DNA of 64,000 bases, taken from positions 52,422 to 116,421 of the forward strand of contig NZ_JPFV01000006.1 of assembly GCF_000722685.1 (NCBI RefSeq). Direction: 5' to 3'. The notes beneath the pieces are model-generated. The model saw only the letters and a program-made list of their open reading frames with translations, searched no databases and had not been told where the DNA came from. The position numbers and the translations under genes were made by a program. Numbering within the stretch: position 1 is the stretch's first letter; every line of letters begins with the position of its first letter. This document shows positions 1 through 8,102 of this stretch, piece after piece. The DNA is from Streptococcus mitis (GTDB lineage Bacteria; Bacillota; Bacilli; Lactobacillales; Streptococcaceae).

Positions 1-576
1 ACTGGGGCAGAATATGCCCATATCGATATCATGGATGGGCACTTTGTGCCACAAATCAGTTTTGGTGCGGGTGTGGTCGAGAGTCTTCGTCCTCATAGCA
101 AGATGGTCTTTGACTGCCACTTGATGGTAGCTAATCCAGAGCATCATTTAGAAGATTTTGCGCGTGCAGGTGCAGATATCATCAGTATCCATGTAGAAGC
201 AACGCCTCATATTCATGGTGCCCTCCAAAAAATTCGTTCACTCGGAGTTAAGCCTTCAGTCGTTATCAATCCTGGCACACCAGTTGAAGCCGTCAAGCAC
301 GTGCTTCACCTAGTTGACCAAGTCTTAGTCATGACGGTTAACCCTGGATTTGGTGGTCAAGCTTTTCTGCCAGAGACCATGGATAAGGTCCGTGAGTTGG
401 TTGCTCTTCGTGATGAAAAAGGCTTGAACTTTGAAATCGAAGTGGATGGTGGGATTGATGATAAAACGATTGCTCAAGCTAAAGAAGCTGGTGCGACCGT
501 TTTTGTAGCAGGTTCCTATGTCTTTAAGGGAGAAGTCAATGAGCGAGTACAAACTCTCAGAAAACAACTGGACTAG
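1..576 (+). CDS. rpe: Ribulose-phosphate 3-epimerase (5' partial)
   Basis: Interconverts ribulose 5-phosphate and xylulose 5-phosphate in the pentose phosphate pathway. The frame is open from base 1, so the true start lies before the window; 191 residues are visible against about 218 for the family, leaving roughly 27 missing. TIM-barrel epimerase motifs are in order: HIDIMDGHFVPQISFG (metal-site Asp), DCHLMV, ISIHVEA, MTVNPGFGGQ and EVDGGID. The ATG at 31 is internal (IMDGHFVP) and is not the start. The 3' end overlaps thiN by 38 bp, so the two are translationally coupled. Confidence 0.95.
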   Translation, partial: TGAEYAHIDIMDGHFVPQISFGAGVVESLRPHSKMVFDCHLMVANPEHHLEDFARAGADIISIHVEATPHIHGALQKIRSLGVKPSVVINPGTPVEAVKHVLHLVDQVLVMTVNPGFGGQAFLPETMDKVRELVALRDEKGLNFEIEVDGGIDDKTIAQAKEAGATVFVAGSYVFKGEVNERVQTLRKQLD

Positions 577-1201
577 AGTTGCCGTTTTTGCAGGCGGAGA
601 CCGCGGTCACTACCGGACAGACTTCGATTGCTTTGTCGGAGTGGATCGAGGTTCGCTCTGGGTCTTGGAGGAAAAACTTCCTCTAGATCTAGCAGTTGGC
701 GATTTTGATTCTGTCACTGTAGAAGAGCGACAGGTGATTCAAAAACGTGCCCAGCATTTTGTTCAAGCCCGACCAGAAAAAGATGATACAGATCTGGAAT
801 TGGCTCTCTTGACTATTTTTGAGAAGAATTCTCAGGCTCAAGTTACTATTTTCGGTGCTTTGGGTGGTCGTATTGACCATATGTTGGCCAATGTCTTTCT
901 GCCTAGCAATCCCAAGTTGGCGCCCTATATGCGTCAGATAGCGATTGAGGATGGGCAAAACTTGATTGCCTATTGTCCAGAAGGGACCAGTCATCTACAT
1001 CCCCGTTCAGACTACGACTATCTAGCCTTTATGCCGGTTCGGGATAGCCAGCTGACTATTCTTGGTGCCAAGTATGAGTTGACAGAGGAAAATTTTTTCT
1101 TTAAAAAAGTGTACGCTTCTAACGAATATATAGATAGGGAAGTGTCAGTGACTTGCCCAGATGGCTATGTGGTTGTACTGCATAGCAAGGATAGGAGGTA
1201 G
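539..1201 (+). CDS. thiN: Thiamine pyrophosphokinase
   Basis: Transfers pyrophosphate from ATP to thiamine, making the cofactor thiamine diphosphate. The 220-aa product shows family motifs: AGGDRGHY near the N-terminus, GVDRG, LAVGDFDSV (metal/ATP-binding acidic loop), RPEKDDTDLELAL and FGALGGRIDH. I chose the ATG at 539 because AAGGGAGA lies just upstream inside rpe; the upstream in-frame codon at 518 has no ribosome site and would add seven unrelated residues. It lies in a row with rpe upstream and rmuC starting 2 bp after its stop. Confidence 0.93.
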   Translation: MSEYKLSENNWTRVAVFAGGDRGHYRTDFDCFVGVDRGSLWVLEEKLPLDLAVGDFDSVTVEERQVIQKRAQHFVQARPEKDDTDLELALLTIFEKNSQAQVTIFGALGGRIDHMLANVFLPSNPKLAPYMRQIAIEDGQNLIAYCPEGTSHLHPRSDYDYLAFMPVRDSQLTILGAKYELTEENFFFKKVYASNEYIDREVSVTCPDGYVVVLHSKDRR

Positions 1202-1202
1202 G

Positions 1203-2459
1203 ATGGAAAGTTTACTTGTTCTATTATTGCTTACCAACCTAGCTGGACTCTTTCTGATTTGGCAAAGGCAGGATAAGCAGGAAAAACATCTCAGCAAGAA
1301 CTTGGAGGATCAGGCAGATCACTTGTCAGACCAGTTGGACTATCGCTTTGAACAAGCCCGACAAGCCAGTCAGTTGGACCAAAAAGATTTGGAAGTGGCT
1401 GTCAGTGACCGTTTGCAAGAAGTGCGAATCGAATTGCACCAAGGTCTGACGCAAGTCCGTCAAGAAATGACAGAGAATCTCTTGCAAACCAGAGACAAGA
1501 CTGATCAACGGCTTCAAGCCTTGCAGGAATCCAATGAGCAACGTTTGGAGCAAATGCGCCAAACGGTCGAGGAAAAGTTGGAAAAGACCTTGCAGACACG
1601 CTTGCAGGCTTCCTTTGAGACAGTTTCCAAGCAACTAGAGTCGGTAAATCGAGGCCTAGGAGAGATGCAAACAGTTGCGCGTGATGTCGGAGCCCTCAAC
1701 AAGGTTCTCTCTGGAACCAAGACGCGAGGGATTCTGGGAGAATTGCAACTGGGGCAAATTATTGAAGACATCATGACCCCTGCCCAGTATGAACGAGAAT
1801 ACGCAACGGTTGAAAACTCTAGTGAACGAGTGGAGTATGCCATCAAGTTACCTGGACAAGGCGACCAGGAATACGTCTATCTGCCAATTGACTCCAAGTT
1901 TCCACTGGCAGATTATTACCGCCTAGAAGAAGCCTATGAAGCAGGGGACAAGGACGAAATCGAACGCTGTCGCAAGTCGCTCCTAGCAAGCGTCAAACGA
2001 TTTGCCAAGGATATTAAGAGCAAGTACATAGCACCGCCTCGGACGACCAATTTTGGAATTTTGTTTGTTCCGACAGAAGGTCTCTACTCAGAAATCGTCC
2101 GCGATCCGGTCTTCTTTGATGAATTGAGAAGGGAAGAACAGATTATCGTTGCAGGGCCAAGTACCCTATCAGCCCTCCTCAATTCCCTATCAGTTGGTTT
2201 CAAGACTCTCAATATCCAAAAGAGTGCCGACCATATCAGTAAGACCCTTGCTAGCGTTAAGACAGAGTTTGGCAAGTTTGGTGGTATTCTGGTCAAGGCA
2301 CAAAAACATCTCCAACATGCGACTGGCAATATTGATGAACTATTAAACCGTCGCACCACAGCTATCGAGCGGACGCTCCGTCACATTGAGTTATCAGAAG
2401 GTGAGCCTGCGCTTGATCTACTCCATTTCCAAGAAAATGAGGAAGAATATGAAGATTAG
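1203..2459 (+). CDS. rmuC: DNA recombination protein RmuC
   Basis: RmuC family protein, linked in E. coli to limiting recombination at inverted repeats; its biochemical role is unsettled. The 418-aa product starts with one hydrophobic membrane segment (residues about 2-20, LLVLLLLTNLAGLFLIW), then a long heptad-rich Gln/Glu/Arg coiled coil (about 30-165), then the conserved RmuC domain with GILGELQLGQIIEDIM, YLPIDSKFPL and ILFVPTEGLYSEI. The start at 1203 has TAGGAGGT 4-5 nt upstream, overlapping the end of thiN. It overlaps the next gene by 11 bp. Confidence 0.93.
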   Translation: MESLLVLLLLTNLAGLFLIWQRQDKQEKHLSKNLEDQADHLSDQLDYRFEQARQASQLDQKDLEVAVSDRLQEVRIELHQGLTQVRQEMTENLLQTRDKTDQRLQALQESNEQRLEQMRQTVEEKLEKTLQTRLQASFETVSKQLESVNRGLGEMQTVARDVGALNKVLSGTKTRGILGELQLGQIIEDIMTPAQYEREYATVENSSERVEYAIKLPGQGDQEYVYLPIDSKFPLADYYRLEEAYEAGDKDEIERCRKSLLASVKRFAKDIKSKYIAPPRTTNFGILFVPTEGLYSEIVRDPVFFDELRREEQIIVAGPSTLSALLNSLSVGFKTLNIQKSADHISKTLASVKTEFGKFGGILVKAQKHLQHATGNIDELLNRRTTAIERTLRHIELSEGEPALDLLHFQENEEEYED

Positions 2460-3390
2460 TCACATGAAAAAAGATGAGCTGTTTGAAGGCTTTTACCTAA
2501 TCAAGTCAGCTGACCTGAGGCAAACTCGAGCTGGGAAAAACTACCTAGCTTTTACCTTCCAAGATGATAGTGGCGAGATTGATGGGAAGCTCTGGGATGC
2601 CCAACCTCATAACATTGAGGCCTTTACCGCAGGTAAGGTTGTCCACATGAAAGGGCGCCGAGAAGTTTATAACAACACCCCTCAAGTCAATCAAATTACT
2701 CTCCGCCTGCCTCAACCTGGCGAACCCAATAATCCAGCTGATTTCAAGGTCAAGTCACCAGTTGATGTCAAGGAAATCCGTGATTATATGTCGCAAATGA
2801 TTTTTAAAATTGAAAATCCTGTCTGGCAACGAATTGTCCGAAATCTTTACACCAAGTACGATAAGGAGTTCTATTCTTATCCAGCTGCTAAGACCAACCA
2901 CCATGCCTTTGAAACGGGCTTGGCCTATCATACAGCGACCATGGTGCGTTTGGCAGATGCCATTAGTGAGGTCTATCCTCAGCTTAATAAGAGTCTGCTT
3001 TATGCGGGGATTATGTTGCATGATTTGGCGAAAGTCATTGAGTTGACGGGACCAGACCAGACTGAGTATACAGTGCGAGGCAATCTCCTTGGGCATATTG
3101 CTTTGATTGATAGCGAAATTACTAAGACAGTTATGGAACTCGGCATCGATGATACCAAGGAAGAAGTCGTTTTGCTTCGTCATGTCATCCTCAGTCACCA
3201 CGGCTTGCTTGAGTATGGAAGTCCAGTCCGTCCACGCATTATGGAAGCAGAGATTATCCATATGATTGACAATCTAGATGCTAGCATGATGATGATGTCA
3301 ACAGCTCTGGCTTTGGTGGATAAGGGAGAGATGACCAATAAAATCTTCGCTATGGACAATCGTTCCTTCTATAAACCAGATTTAGATTAA
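2449..3390 (+). CDS. yhaM: 3'-5' exoribonuclease YhaM (Cbf1)
   Basis: A 313-aa 3'-5' exoribonuclease that trims RNA 3' ends; in pneumococcus it is called cmp-binding factor 1. Residues about 15-90 form an OB-fold nucleic-acid domain (LAFTFQDDSGEIDGKLWDA), and 160-290 form a metal-binding HD domain with KTNHHAFETGLAYHT, AGIMLHDLAKV, LRHVILSHHG and MIDNLDA. I chose the ATG at 2449 because GAGGAAG sits 7 nt upstream; the ATG at 2464 has no good site. It overlaps rmuC by 11 bp. Confidence 0.92.
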   Translation: MKISHMKKDELFEGFYLIKSADLRQTRAGKNYLAFTFQDDSGEIDGKLWDAQPHNIEAFTAGKVVHMKGRREVYNNTPQVNQITLRLPQPGEPNNPADFKVKSPVDVKEIRDYMSQMIFKIENPVWQRIVRNLYTKYDKEFYSYPAAKTNHHAFETGLAYHTATMVRLADAISEVYPQLNKSLLYAGIMLHDLAKVIELTGPDQTEYTVRGNLLGHIALIDSEITKTVMELGIDDTKEEVVLLRHVILSHHGLLEYGSPVRPRIMEAEIIHMIDNLDASMMMMSTALALVDKGEMTNKIFAMDNRSFYKPDLD

Positions 3391-3399
3391 CAATTTAAG

Positions 3400-3457
3400 A
3401 AAAATGAGCATTTTTTAGGATAAGAATGTTCGTTTTTTTATGTGAATATGGTATAAT
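3400..3457 (+). promoter_or_regulatory. purR promoter with PurBox-like operator
   Basis: The -10 TATAAT at 3452-3457 is preceded by TATGG, a perfect TRTGn extended -10. At 3425-3437 AATGTTCGTTTTT matches the inverted PurBox consensus (AWWGTTCGGWWWT) at all but one base. A weaker inverted half, AAAAATGAGCATT, lies at 3400-3412. Known PurR regulons use paired PurBoxes, so autoregulation of purR is inferred. Confidence 0.6.
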
Positions 3458-3495
3458 AGATAAAATATCAAAATTAAATGAAGTGGGAAATAGAA

Positions 3496-4323
3496 ATGAA
3501 ATTAAGAAGAAGTGATCGGATGGTTGTCATTTCCAACTATTTGATTAATAATCCTTATAAACTAACTAGTCTCAATACTTTTGCTGAAAAGTATGAATCT
3601 GCTAAATCATCTATCTCAGAAGATATCGTCATTATCAAACGCGCCTTTGAGGAAATCGAAATCGGCCACATCCAGACTGTGACTGGGGCTGGCGGAGGTG
3701 TTATCTTTACACCCTCTATTTCGAGTCAGGATGCTAAGGAAATGGTTGAAGACTTGCGTGCCAAGTTGTCAGAAAGTGACCGTATCTTGCCAGGTGGTTA
3801 CATCTACCTGTCCGATTTGCTTAGCACACCAGCCATCTTGAAAAATATTGGTCGCATTATTGCCAAGAGCTTTATGGATCAAAAAATTGATGCGGTTATG
3901 ACCGTAGCGACTAAGGGTGTGCCACTTGCAAATGCAGTTGCCAATGTCCTCAATGTTCCCTTTGTTATTGTGCGCCGTGACCTGAAAATTACCGAAGGTT
4001 CAACTGTCAGCGTCAACTATGTATCAGGTTCAAGTGGTGACCGTATCGAGAAAATGTTCCTTTCAAAACGTAGTCTCAAGGCAGGCAGCCGTGTCCTGAT
4101 TGTAGATGACTTCTTGAAAGGTGGAGGAACTGTCAACGGGATGATTAGTCTCTTGCGTGAGTTTGATTCAGAATTGGCAGGTGTAGCGGTCTTTGCGGAC
4201 AATGCCCAAGAAGAACGTGAAAAGCAGTTTGACTACAAGTCACTCTTGAAGGTAACCAATATTGATGTCAAGAACCAAGCCATCGATGTTGAGGTTGGCA
4301 ATATCTTTGATGAAGATAAATAA
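3496..4323 (+). CDS. purR: Purine operon regulator PurR
   Basis: PRPP-responsive transcription factor of the Bacillus/Lactococcus PurR family, controlling purine biosynthesis genes. The 275-aa protein has an N-terminal winged-helix domain (about 1-75, with RRSDRMVVISNYLINNP) and a C-terminal phosphoribosyltransferase-like domain whose PRPP motif is RVLIVDDFLKGGGT (about 200). I chose ATG 3496 over in-frame 3478 because family members begin MKLRRSDRM. It has its own promoter with a PurBox-like site upstream and a probable terminator downstream. Confidence 0.94.
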   Translation: MKLRRSDRMVVISNYLINNPYKLTSLNTFAEKYESAKSSISEDIVIIKRAFEEIEIGHIQTVTGAGGGVIFTPSISSQDAKEMVEDLRAKLSESDRILPGGYIYLSDLLSTPAILKNIGRIIAKSFMDQKIDAVMTVATKGVPLANAVANVLNVPFVIVRRDLKITEGSTVSVNYVSGSSGDRIEKMFLSKRSLKAGSRVLIVDDFLKGGGTVNGMISLLREFDSELAGVAVFADNAQEEREKQFDYKSLLKVTNIDVKNQAIDVEVGNIFDEDK

Positions 4324-4333
4324 GAGATAGAAT

Positions 4334-4366
4334 TAAAGGTTGGAACGATTGTCCCAGCCTTTCTTT
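4334..4366 (+). terminator. Probable terminator after purR
   Basis: Stem AAGGTTGG (4336-4343) pairs with CCAGCCTT (4354-4361, one G-T pair), followed by the T-rich stretch TCTTT. It lies between purR and lysA; the short T tail suggests partial termination. Confidence 0.5.
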
Positions 4367-4389
4367 GCAAATAGAATAGAAGGAAGCTT

Positions 4390-5640
4390 ATGAAAACACC
4401 ATTTATTAATAAAGAAGATTTAGAAGAGATTGTTGTCGAGTTCCCGACTCCCTTTCACTTGTATGATGAGAAGGGAATTCGTGAGAAGGCAAGAGCTGTC
4501 AACCAAGCCTTTTCGTGGAACAAGGGTTTTAAGGAATATTTTGCAGTTAAGGCTACTCCAACCCCAGCTATTTTGAAAATTCTCCAAGAGGAAGGTTGTG
4601 GTGTGGATTGCTCTAGTTATGTGGAGCTTTTGATGAGCCATAAACTGGATTTTCCAGGTTCTGAGATTATGTTCTCTTCAAACAACACGCCAGACAAGGA
4701 ATACGCCTATGCACGTGAATTGGGTGCGACCATTAACTTGGATGCCTTTGAAGATATTGAACATCTAGAGCGTGCAGCAGGCATTCCAGAAATCATCTCA
4801 TGTCGTTACAATCCTGGAGGTATTTTTGAGCTGGGGACAGACATCATGGACAATCCTGGCGAGGCTAAGTTCGGCATGACCAAGGACCAGCTCTTTGAAG
4901 CCTTTGCCATCTTGAAGGAAAAAGGAGCTAAGACTTTTGGGATTCACTCCTTCCTAGCGTCCAATACCGTGACCCATCTCTATTATCCAGAGTTGGCGCG
5001 TCAGCTTTTTGAATTGGCTGTTGAAATCAAGGAAAAGTTGGGCATTTCGCTAGATTTTATCAATCTTTCTGGCGGTATTGGTGTCAACTATCGTCCAGAC
5101 CAGGAGCCGAACGATATCGCTTTGATTGGTGAGGGGGTTCGTAAGGTATATGAAGAGGTACTTACGCCAGCAGGTCTTGGTCAGGTAAAGATTTTCACCG
5201 AATTGGGTCGTTTTATGTTGGCACCTCACGGTGCTTTGGTTACAAGAGTGACTCATAAGAAGGAAACCTACCGTACCTATCTAGGTGTGGATGCATCAGC
5301 AGTAAACCTCATGCGTCCAGCTATGTACGGAGCCTACCATCATATTACTAATGTGACCCATCCAGATGGACCAGCTGAAGTGGTAGATGTGGTTGGTTCA
5401 CTCTGTGAAAACAATGATAAATTTGCAGTGAATCGCGAACTGCCTCATACAGAAATCGGTGATTTGCTGGTAATTCATGATACAGGTGCCCACGGTTTTT
5501 CAATGGGCTACCAGTACAATGCTAAACTTCGTTCTGCGGAAATCCTCTATACTGAAGAAGGAAAAGCCCGTCAAATTCGCCGTGCAGAGCGCCCTGAGGA
5601 CTACTTTGCAACCTTGTATGGTTTTGATTTTGAAGAATAA
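4390..5640 (+). CDS. lysA: Diaminopimelate decarboxylase
   Basis: PLP enzyme that decarboxylates meso-diaminopimelate to lysine, the last step of lysine synthesis. The 416-aa protein has the group IV decarboxylase layout: an alpha/beta barrel with PLP-lysine motif YFAVKATP (Lys about residue 54), INLSGGIGVNY (phosphate-binding glycines), TELGRFMLAPHG, and a C-terminal beta domain with GSLCENNDK (catalytic Cys) and DTGAHGFSMGYQYN. The start has GAAGGA 6-7 nt upstream. Streptococci use lysine in peptidoglycan stem peptides, so this also feeds wall synthesis. Confidence 0.9.
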   Translation: MKTPFINKEDLEEIVVEFPTPFHLYDEKGIREKARAVNQAFSWNKGFKEYFAVKATPTPAILKILQEEGCGVDCSSYVELLMSHKLDFPGSEIMFSSNNTPDKEYAYARELGATINLDAFEDIEHLERAAGIPEIISCRYNPGGIFELGTDIMDNPGEAKFGMTKDQLFEAFAILKEKGAKTFGIHSFLASNTVTHLYYPELARQLFELAVEIKEKLGISLDFINLSGGIGVNYRPDQEPNDIALIGEGVRKVYEEVLTPAGLGQVKIFTELGRFMLAPHGALVTRVTHKKETYRTYLGVDASAVNLMRPAMYGAYHHITNVTHPDGPAEVVDVVGSLCENNDKFAVNRELPHTEIGDLLVIHDTGAHGFSMGYQYNAKLRSAEILYTEEGKARQIRRAERPEDYFATLYGFDFEE

Positions 5641-5722
5641 AATGATAATTAATTGAAAATGAAATTGAAAAACAGATTGCTTTCTAAAAAATAGGCAAAA
5701 ATCTTGTTTTTCCTTCAAGTCG

Positions 5723-5752
5723 TGATATAATAAAACTATAAAACGTTTTCAA
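5723..5752 (+). promoter_or_regulatory. pflA promoter with cre-like site
   Basis: Extended -10 TGATATAAT (TATAAT at 5726-5731) is followed at 5737-5752 by TATAAAACGTTTTCAA, which matches the CcpA cre consensus WTGNAARCGNWWWCAW at 14 of 16 positions. A site at the transcription start normally represses. CcpA control of mixed-acid fermentation genes is known in streptococci; its action here is inferred. Confidence 0.6.
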
Positions 5753-5765
5753 GGAAGGTAACGAT

Positions 5766-6560
5766 ATGTCTGAAGAAACAATTGATTATGGACAAGTGAC
5801 AGGAATGGTGCATTCGACAGAAAGCTTTGGTTCGGTAGATGGACCTGGTATTCGCTTTATTGTCTTTTTGCAGGGCTGTCACATGCGTTGCCAGTATTGC
5901 CACAACCCGGATACTTGGGCTATGGAGTCCAATAAGTCACGTGAACGGACGGTAGATGATGTCTTGACAGAGGCCTTGCGCTACCGCGGTTTCTGGGGAA
6001 ATAAGGGCGGTATTACAGTCAGTGGAGGAGAAGCCCTCTTGCAGATTGATTTCCTGATTGCCCTCTTCACTAAGGCCAAGGAACAAGGTATCCACTGTAC
6101 CTTGGACACCTGTGCCCTTCCATTCCGTAATAAACCACGTTACCTTGAAAAGTTTGACAAACTCATGGCTGTCACTGACTTGGTTCTCTTAGATATCAAG
6201 GAAATCAACGAAGAACAGCACAAGATTGTCACTAGCCAAACCAATAAGAATATCTTGGCTTGTGCCCAGTATCTATCAGATATTGGAAAACCTGTCTGGA
6301 TTCGCCACGTGCTAGTTCCAGGATTGACAGATAGAGATGATGACTTGATTGAACTTGGGAAGTTCGTCAAGACCCTCAAAAATGTGGATAAGTTTGAAAT
6401 TCTACCATATCACACCATGGGTGAGTTTAAGTGGCGTGAATTGGGAATTCCATATTCCCTCGAAGGGGTTAAACCACCAACAGCAGATCGCGTCAAGAAC
6501 GCTAAAAAACTCATGGATACCGAAAGTTATCAAGACTATATGAAACGTGTACATGGATAA
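5766..6560 (+). CDS. pflA: Pyruvate formate-lyase-activating enzyme
   Basis: Radical SAM enzyme that installs the glycyl radical on pyruvate formate-lyase, switching on anaerobic mixed-acid fermentation. The 264-aa protein carries the 4Fe-4S motif GCHMRCQYCHNPDTW (CxxxCxxC, about residues 37-44), GGITVSGGEALLQ (SAM-binding GGE) and DTCALPF. It starts at ATG 5766 with AAGGAAGG 7-8 nt upstream, is monocistronic, has its own promoter with a cre-like site, and ends at a strong terminator. Confidence 0.93.
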   Translation: MSEETIDYGQVTGMVHSTESFGSVDGPGIRFIVFLQGCHMRCQYCHNPDTWAMESNKSRERTVDDVLTEALRYRGFWGNKGGITVSGGEALLQIDFLIALFTKAKEQGIHCTLDTCALPFRNKPRYLEKFDKLMAVTDLVLLDIKEINEEQHKIVTSQTNKNILACAQYLSDIGKPVWIRHVLVPGLTDRDDDLIELGKFVKTLKNVDKFEILPYHTMGEFKWRELGIPYSLEGVKPPTADRVKNAKKLMDTESYQDYMKRVHG

Positions 6561-6592
6561 AAAAGAAGCCTGATGGAAACATCGGGCTTTTG
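6561..6592 (+). terminator. pflA terminator
   Basis: Ten-bp stem AAGCCTGATG (6566-6575) / CATCGGGCTT (6580-6589) with a GAAA tetraloop and a T tail. Confidence 0.85.
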
Positions 6593-6742
6593 ATACTCAA
6601 TGAAAATCAAAGAGCAAACTAGGAAGCTAGCCGCAGGTTGCTCAAAACAGTGTTTTGAGGTTGTGGATAGAACTGACGAAGTCAGTAACATATATACGGC
6701 AAGGCGAAGTTGACGTGGTTTGAAGAGATTTTCGAAGAGTAT
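6593..6742 (-). repeat. BOX element, A-B-C form
   Basis: About 150 bp, bounded by ATACTCAATGAAAATC and GATTTTCGAAGAGTAT. Read on the minus strand it is boxA, containing the region of the BOX-A1R typing primer, then boxB with the nested hairpins CAAAACAGTGTTTTG and CTGACGAAGTCAG, then boxC. It is the only full A-B-C copy in the window and lies between the terminators of the convergent genes pflA and yidC. Confidence 0.9.
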
Positions 6743-6748
6743 GACTTG

Positions 6749-6782
6749 CAAAAAGACTTAGCAAACCAGCTAAGCCTTTTTC
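6749..6782 (-). terminator. yidC terminator
   Basis: Near-symmetric hairpin: AAAAG-A-CTTAGC (6751-6762) pairs with GCTAAG-C-CTTTT (6769-6780) around a 6-nt loop. On the minus strand it ends in a T run just after the yidC stop. Confidence 0.8.
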
Positions 6783-6785
6783 TTC

Positions 6786-7712
6786 TTATCTCGAACGTTG
6801 TTTTCCAGCGTTGCGATTTTTGTGTTTTTTCTTGCTTGTGATAGCAGTTGGTTGTTCAGGGGTAACGTCTTTTCGTCCACTTGGTGTTGAGAAAGCACTT
6901 GCTTTTGGTGGGTTCTTGGCTAGTTCTTCACGGACTTTTTTGCGAAGTTTTGGACGAACGATATAGTTTACGATAAACTGTTGGAGAATCATCATGAAAC
7001 CACCGACAACCCAGTAAAGTGTGACACTAGCTGGTGAGAAGAGGGAGAAGACGACAATCATGAGAGGGCTCATGTAAATCATTTTCTTGATTTGTTCTCT
7101 TTGCATTTCATCTTCTACTCCGTGAAGTGAGAGGAGCGATTGAAGATAGTAAAGGACACCAGCGCAGGCAACCAAAATCATACTTGGAGAACCTAGAGGA
7201 ATACCTAGGTAGCTTGCTTGAGCAACCCCTTCAGTATGTTGGGCAGCAAAGTAGATAGCAGAGAAGAAAGGCATTTGAAGGAGGATAGGGAAACATCCTA
7301 CACCACCAAACATGCTGATGCCGTGCTCTTTTTGAGCGGCAAAGAGAGCTTGTTGAGCTTGGAGTTTTTCTTCTTGAGTCGTTGCTTCTTTGAGACGCGT
7401 TTGATGTGGCTCAAGGACGTGCTTGAGAGCGTTCATCTTTTCAGAGTGAAGCGTTGCCTTCCATGATTGGTAAATACCAAGTGGCAAGATAATCAAGCGC
7501 ACGATAATGGTTACGATGATGATAGCCATACCAAATCCTAGACCTTTGTCAGTAGCGAAGTACTTGATAGCTTCAGCCATAGGCGCTCCGATAGTATTCC
7601 AAATCAATCCTGTAGGTTGTCCCGTTGCTTTATCGACGCTAACACAGCCAGTCAAGACAAGCAACATAGCCACTCCCATAGCCGAGAGTGCAAAACGTTT
7701 AATAGATTTCAC
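6786..7712 (-). CDS. yidC: Membrane protein insertase YidC/OxaA (lipoprotein type)
   Basis: Inserts and folds membrane proteins with or without SecYEG. The 308-aa protein starts with a lipoprotein signal, lipobox VLTGC (Cys about 23), then about five membrane segments (about 55-80, 130-155, 175-195, 210-230, 235-255), with IYQSWKATLHSEKMNALKH and GGVGCFPILLQMPFFSAIYFA typical of Oxa1/YidC, and a basic tail (KKKHKNRNAGKQRSR). The start codon is GTG (7712-7710) with AAGGA upstream. It lies 77 bp after acyP on the same strand. Confidence 0.92.
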   Translation of the reverse strand: MKSIKRFALSAMGVAMLLVLTGCVSVDKATGQPTGLIWNTIGAPMAEAIKYFATDKGLGFGMAIIIVTIIVRLIILPLGIYQSWKATLHSEKMNALKHVLEPHQTRLKEATTQEEKLQAQQALFAAQKEHGISMFGGVGCFPILLQMPFFSAIYFAAQHTEGVAQASYLGIPLGSPSMILVACAGVLYYLQSLLSLHGVEDEMQREQIKKMIYMSPLMIVVFSLFSPASVTLYWVVGGFMMILQQFIVNYIVRPKLRKKVREELAKNPPKASAFSTPSGRKDVTPEQPTAITSKKKHKNRNAGKQRSR

Positions 7713-7789
7713 TGTTTTTATTCCTTCTTTAAAAATTATACCTTTCTATTCTACTGTTTTTTTACAAAATATACAATAGTTCTAGAGAC

Positions 7790-8068
7790 CTAATTTGCGA
7801 TTTTGAAGTCAGGGTAGGGAGGAAAGTTGCTCAGTTTGACATCTAAGTAGCTGATTTTTGAAAAAGGTGTGGGTCCTTTTCGGATTTCTTGGATAAATTT
7901 CGCCATGGTAGCAGATGAGTCTGCTTGGGCTAAGATTTCCACTGTACCGTCGTCATTATTCCATACCCGACCTGTGATGTCACCAATTTCAAGCGCTAGG
8001 CTGTAAACACCCCAACGAAAGCCGACTCCCTGAACCCTACCTTGGGCAATCATTCTAACCTTTTGCAT
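7790..8068 (-). CDS. acyP: Acylphosphatase
   Basis: Hydrolyses carboxyl-phosphate bonds such as acetyl phosphate. The 92-aa length is typical. The phosphate-binding loop GRVQGVGFRWG with the catalytic Arg lies at about residues 10-20, and the catalytic Asn is in VWNNDDGTVEI (about 37-47). It starts at ATG 8068 and is divergent from trmH only 33 bp away, so the two promoters must overlap. Confidence 0.93.
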   Translation of the reverse strand: MQKVRMIAQGRVQGVGFRWGVYSLALEIGDITGRVWNNDDGTVEILAQADSSATMAKFIQEIRKGPTPFSKISYLDVKLSNFPPYPDFKIAN

Positions 8069-8086
8069 ACCAAACCCCTTTGATTG

Positions 8087-8102
8087 TGTTATAATATTTC
8101 TA
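8087..8102 (+). promoter_or_regulatory. trmH promoter, likely leaderless transcript
   Basis: Extended -10 TGTTATAAT (TATAAT at 8090-8095) ends 6 nt before the ATG at 8102, so the expected transcription start coincides with the start codon. No Shine-Dalgarno is possible in the 6-nt gap. Confidence 0.7.

Noticed and set aside
6593..6742. RUP element rather than BOX
   Set aside because: The internal sequence holds the BOX-A1R typing-primer region and the A/B/C module order of BOX, not the RUP sequence.
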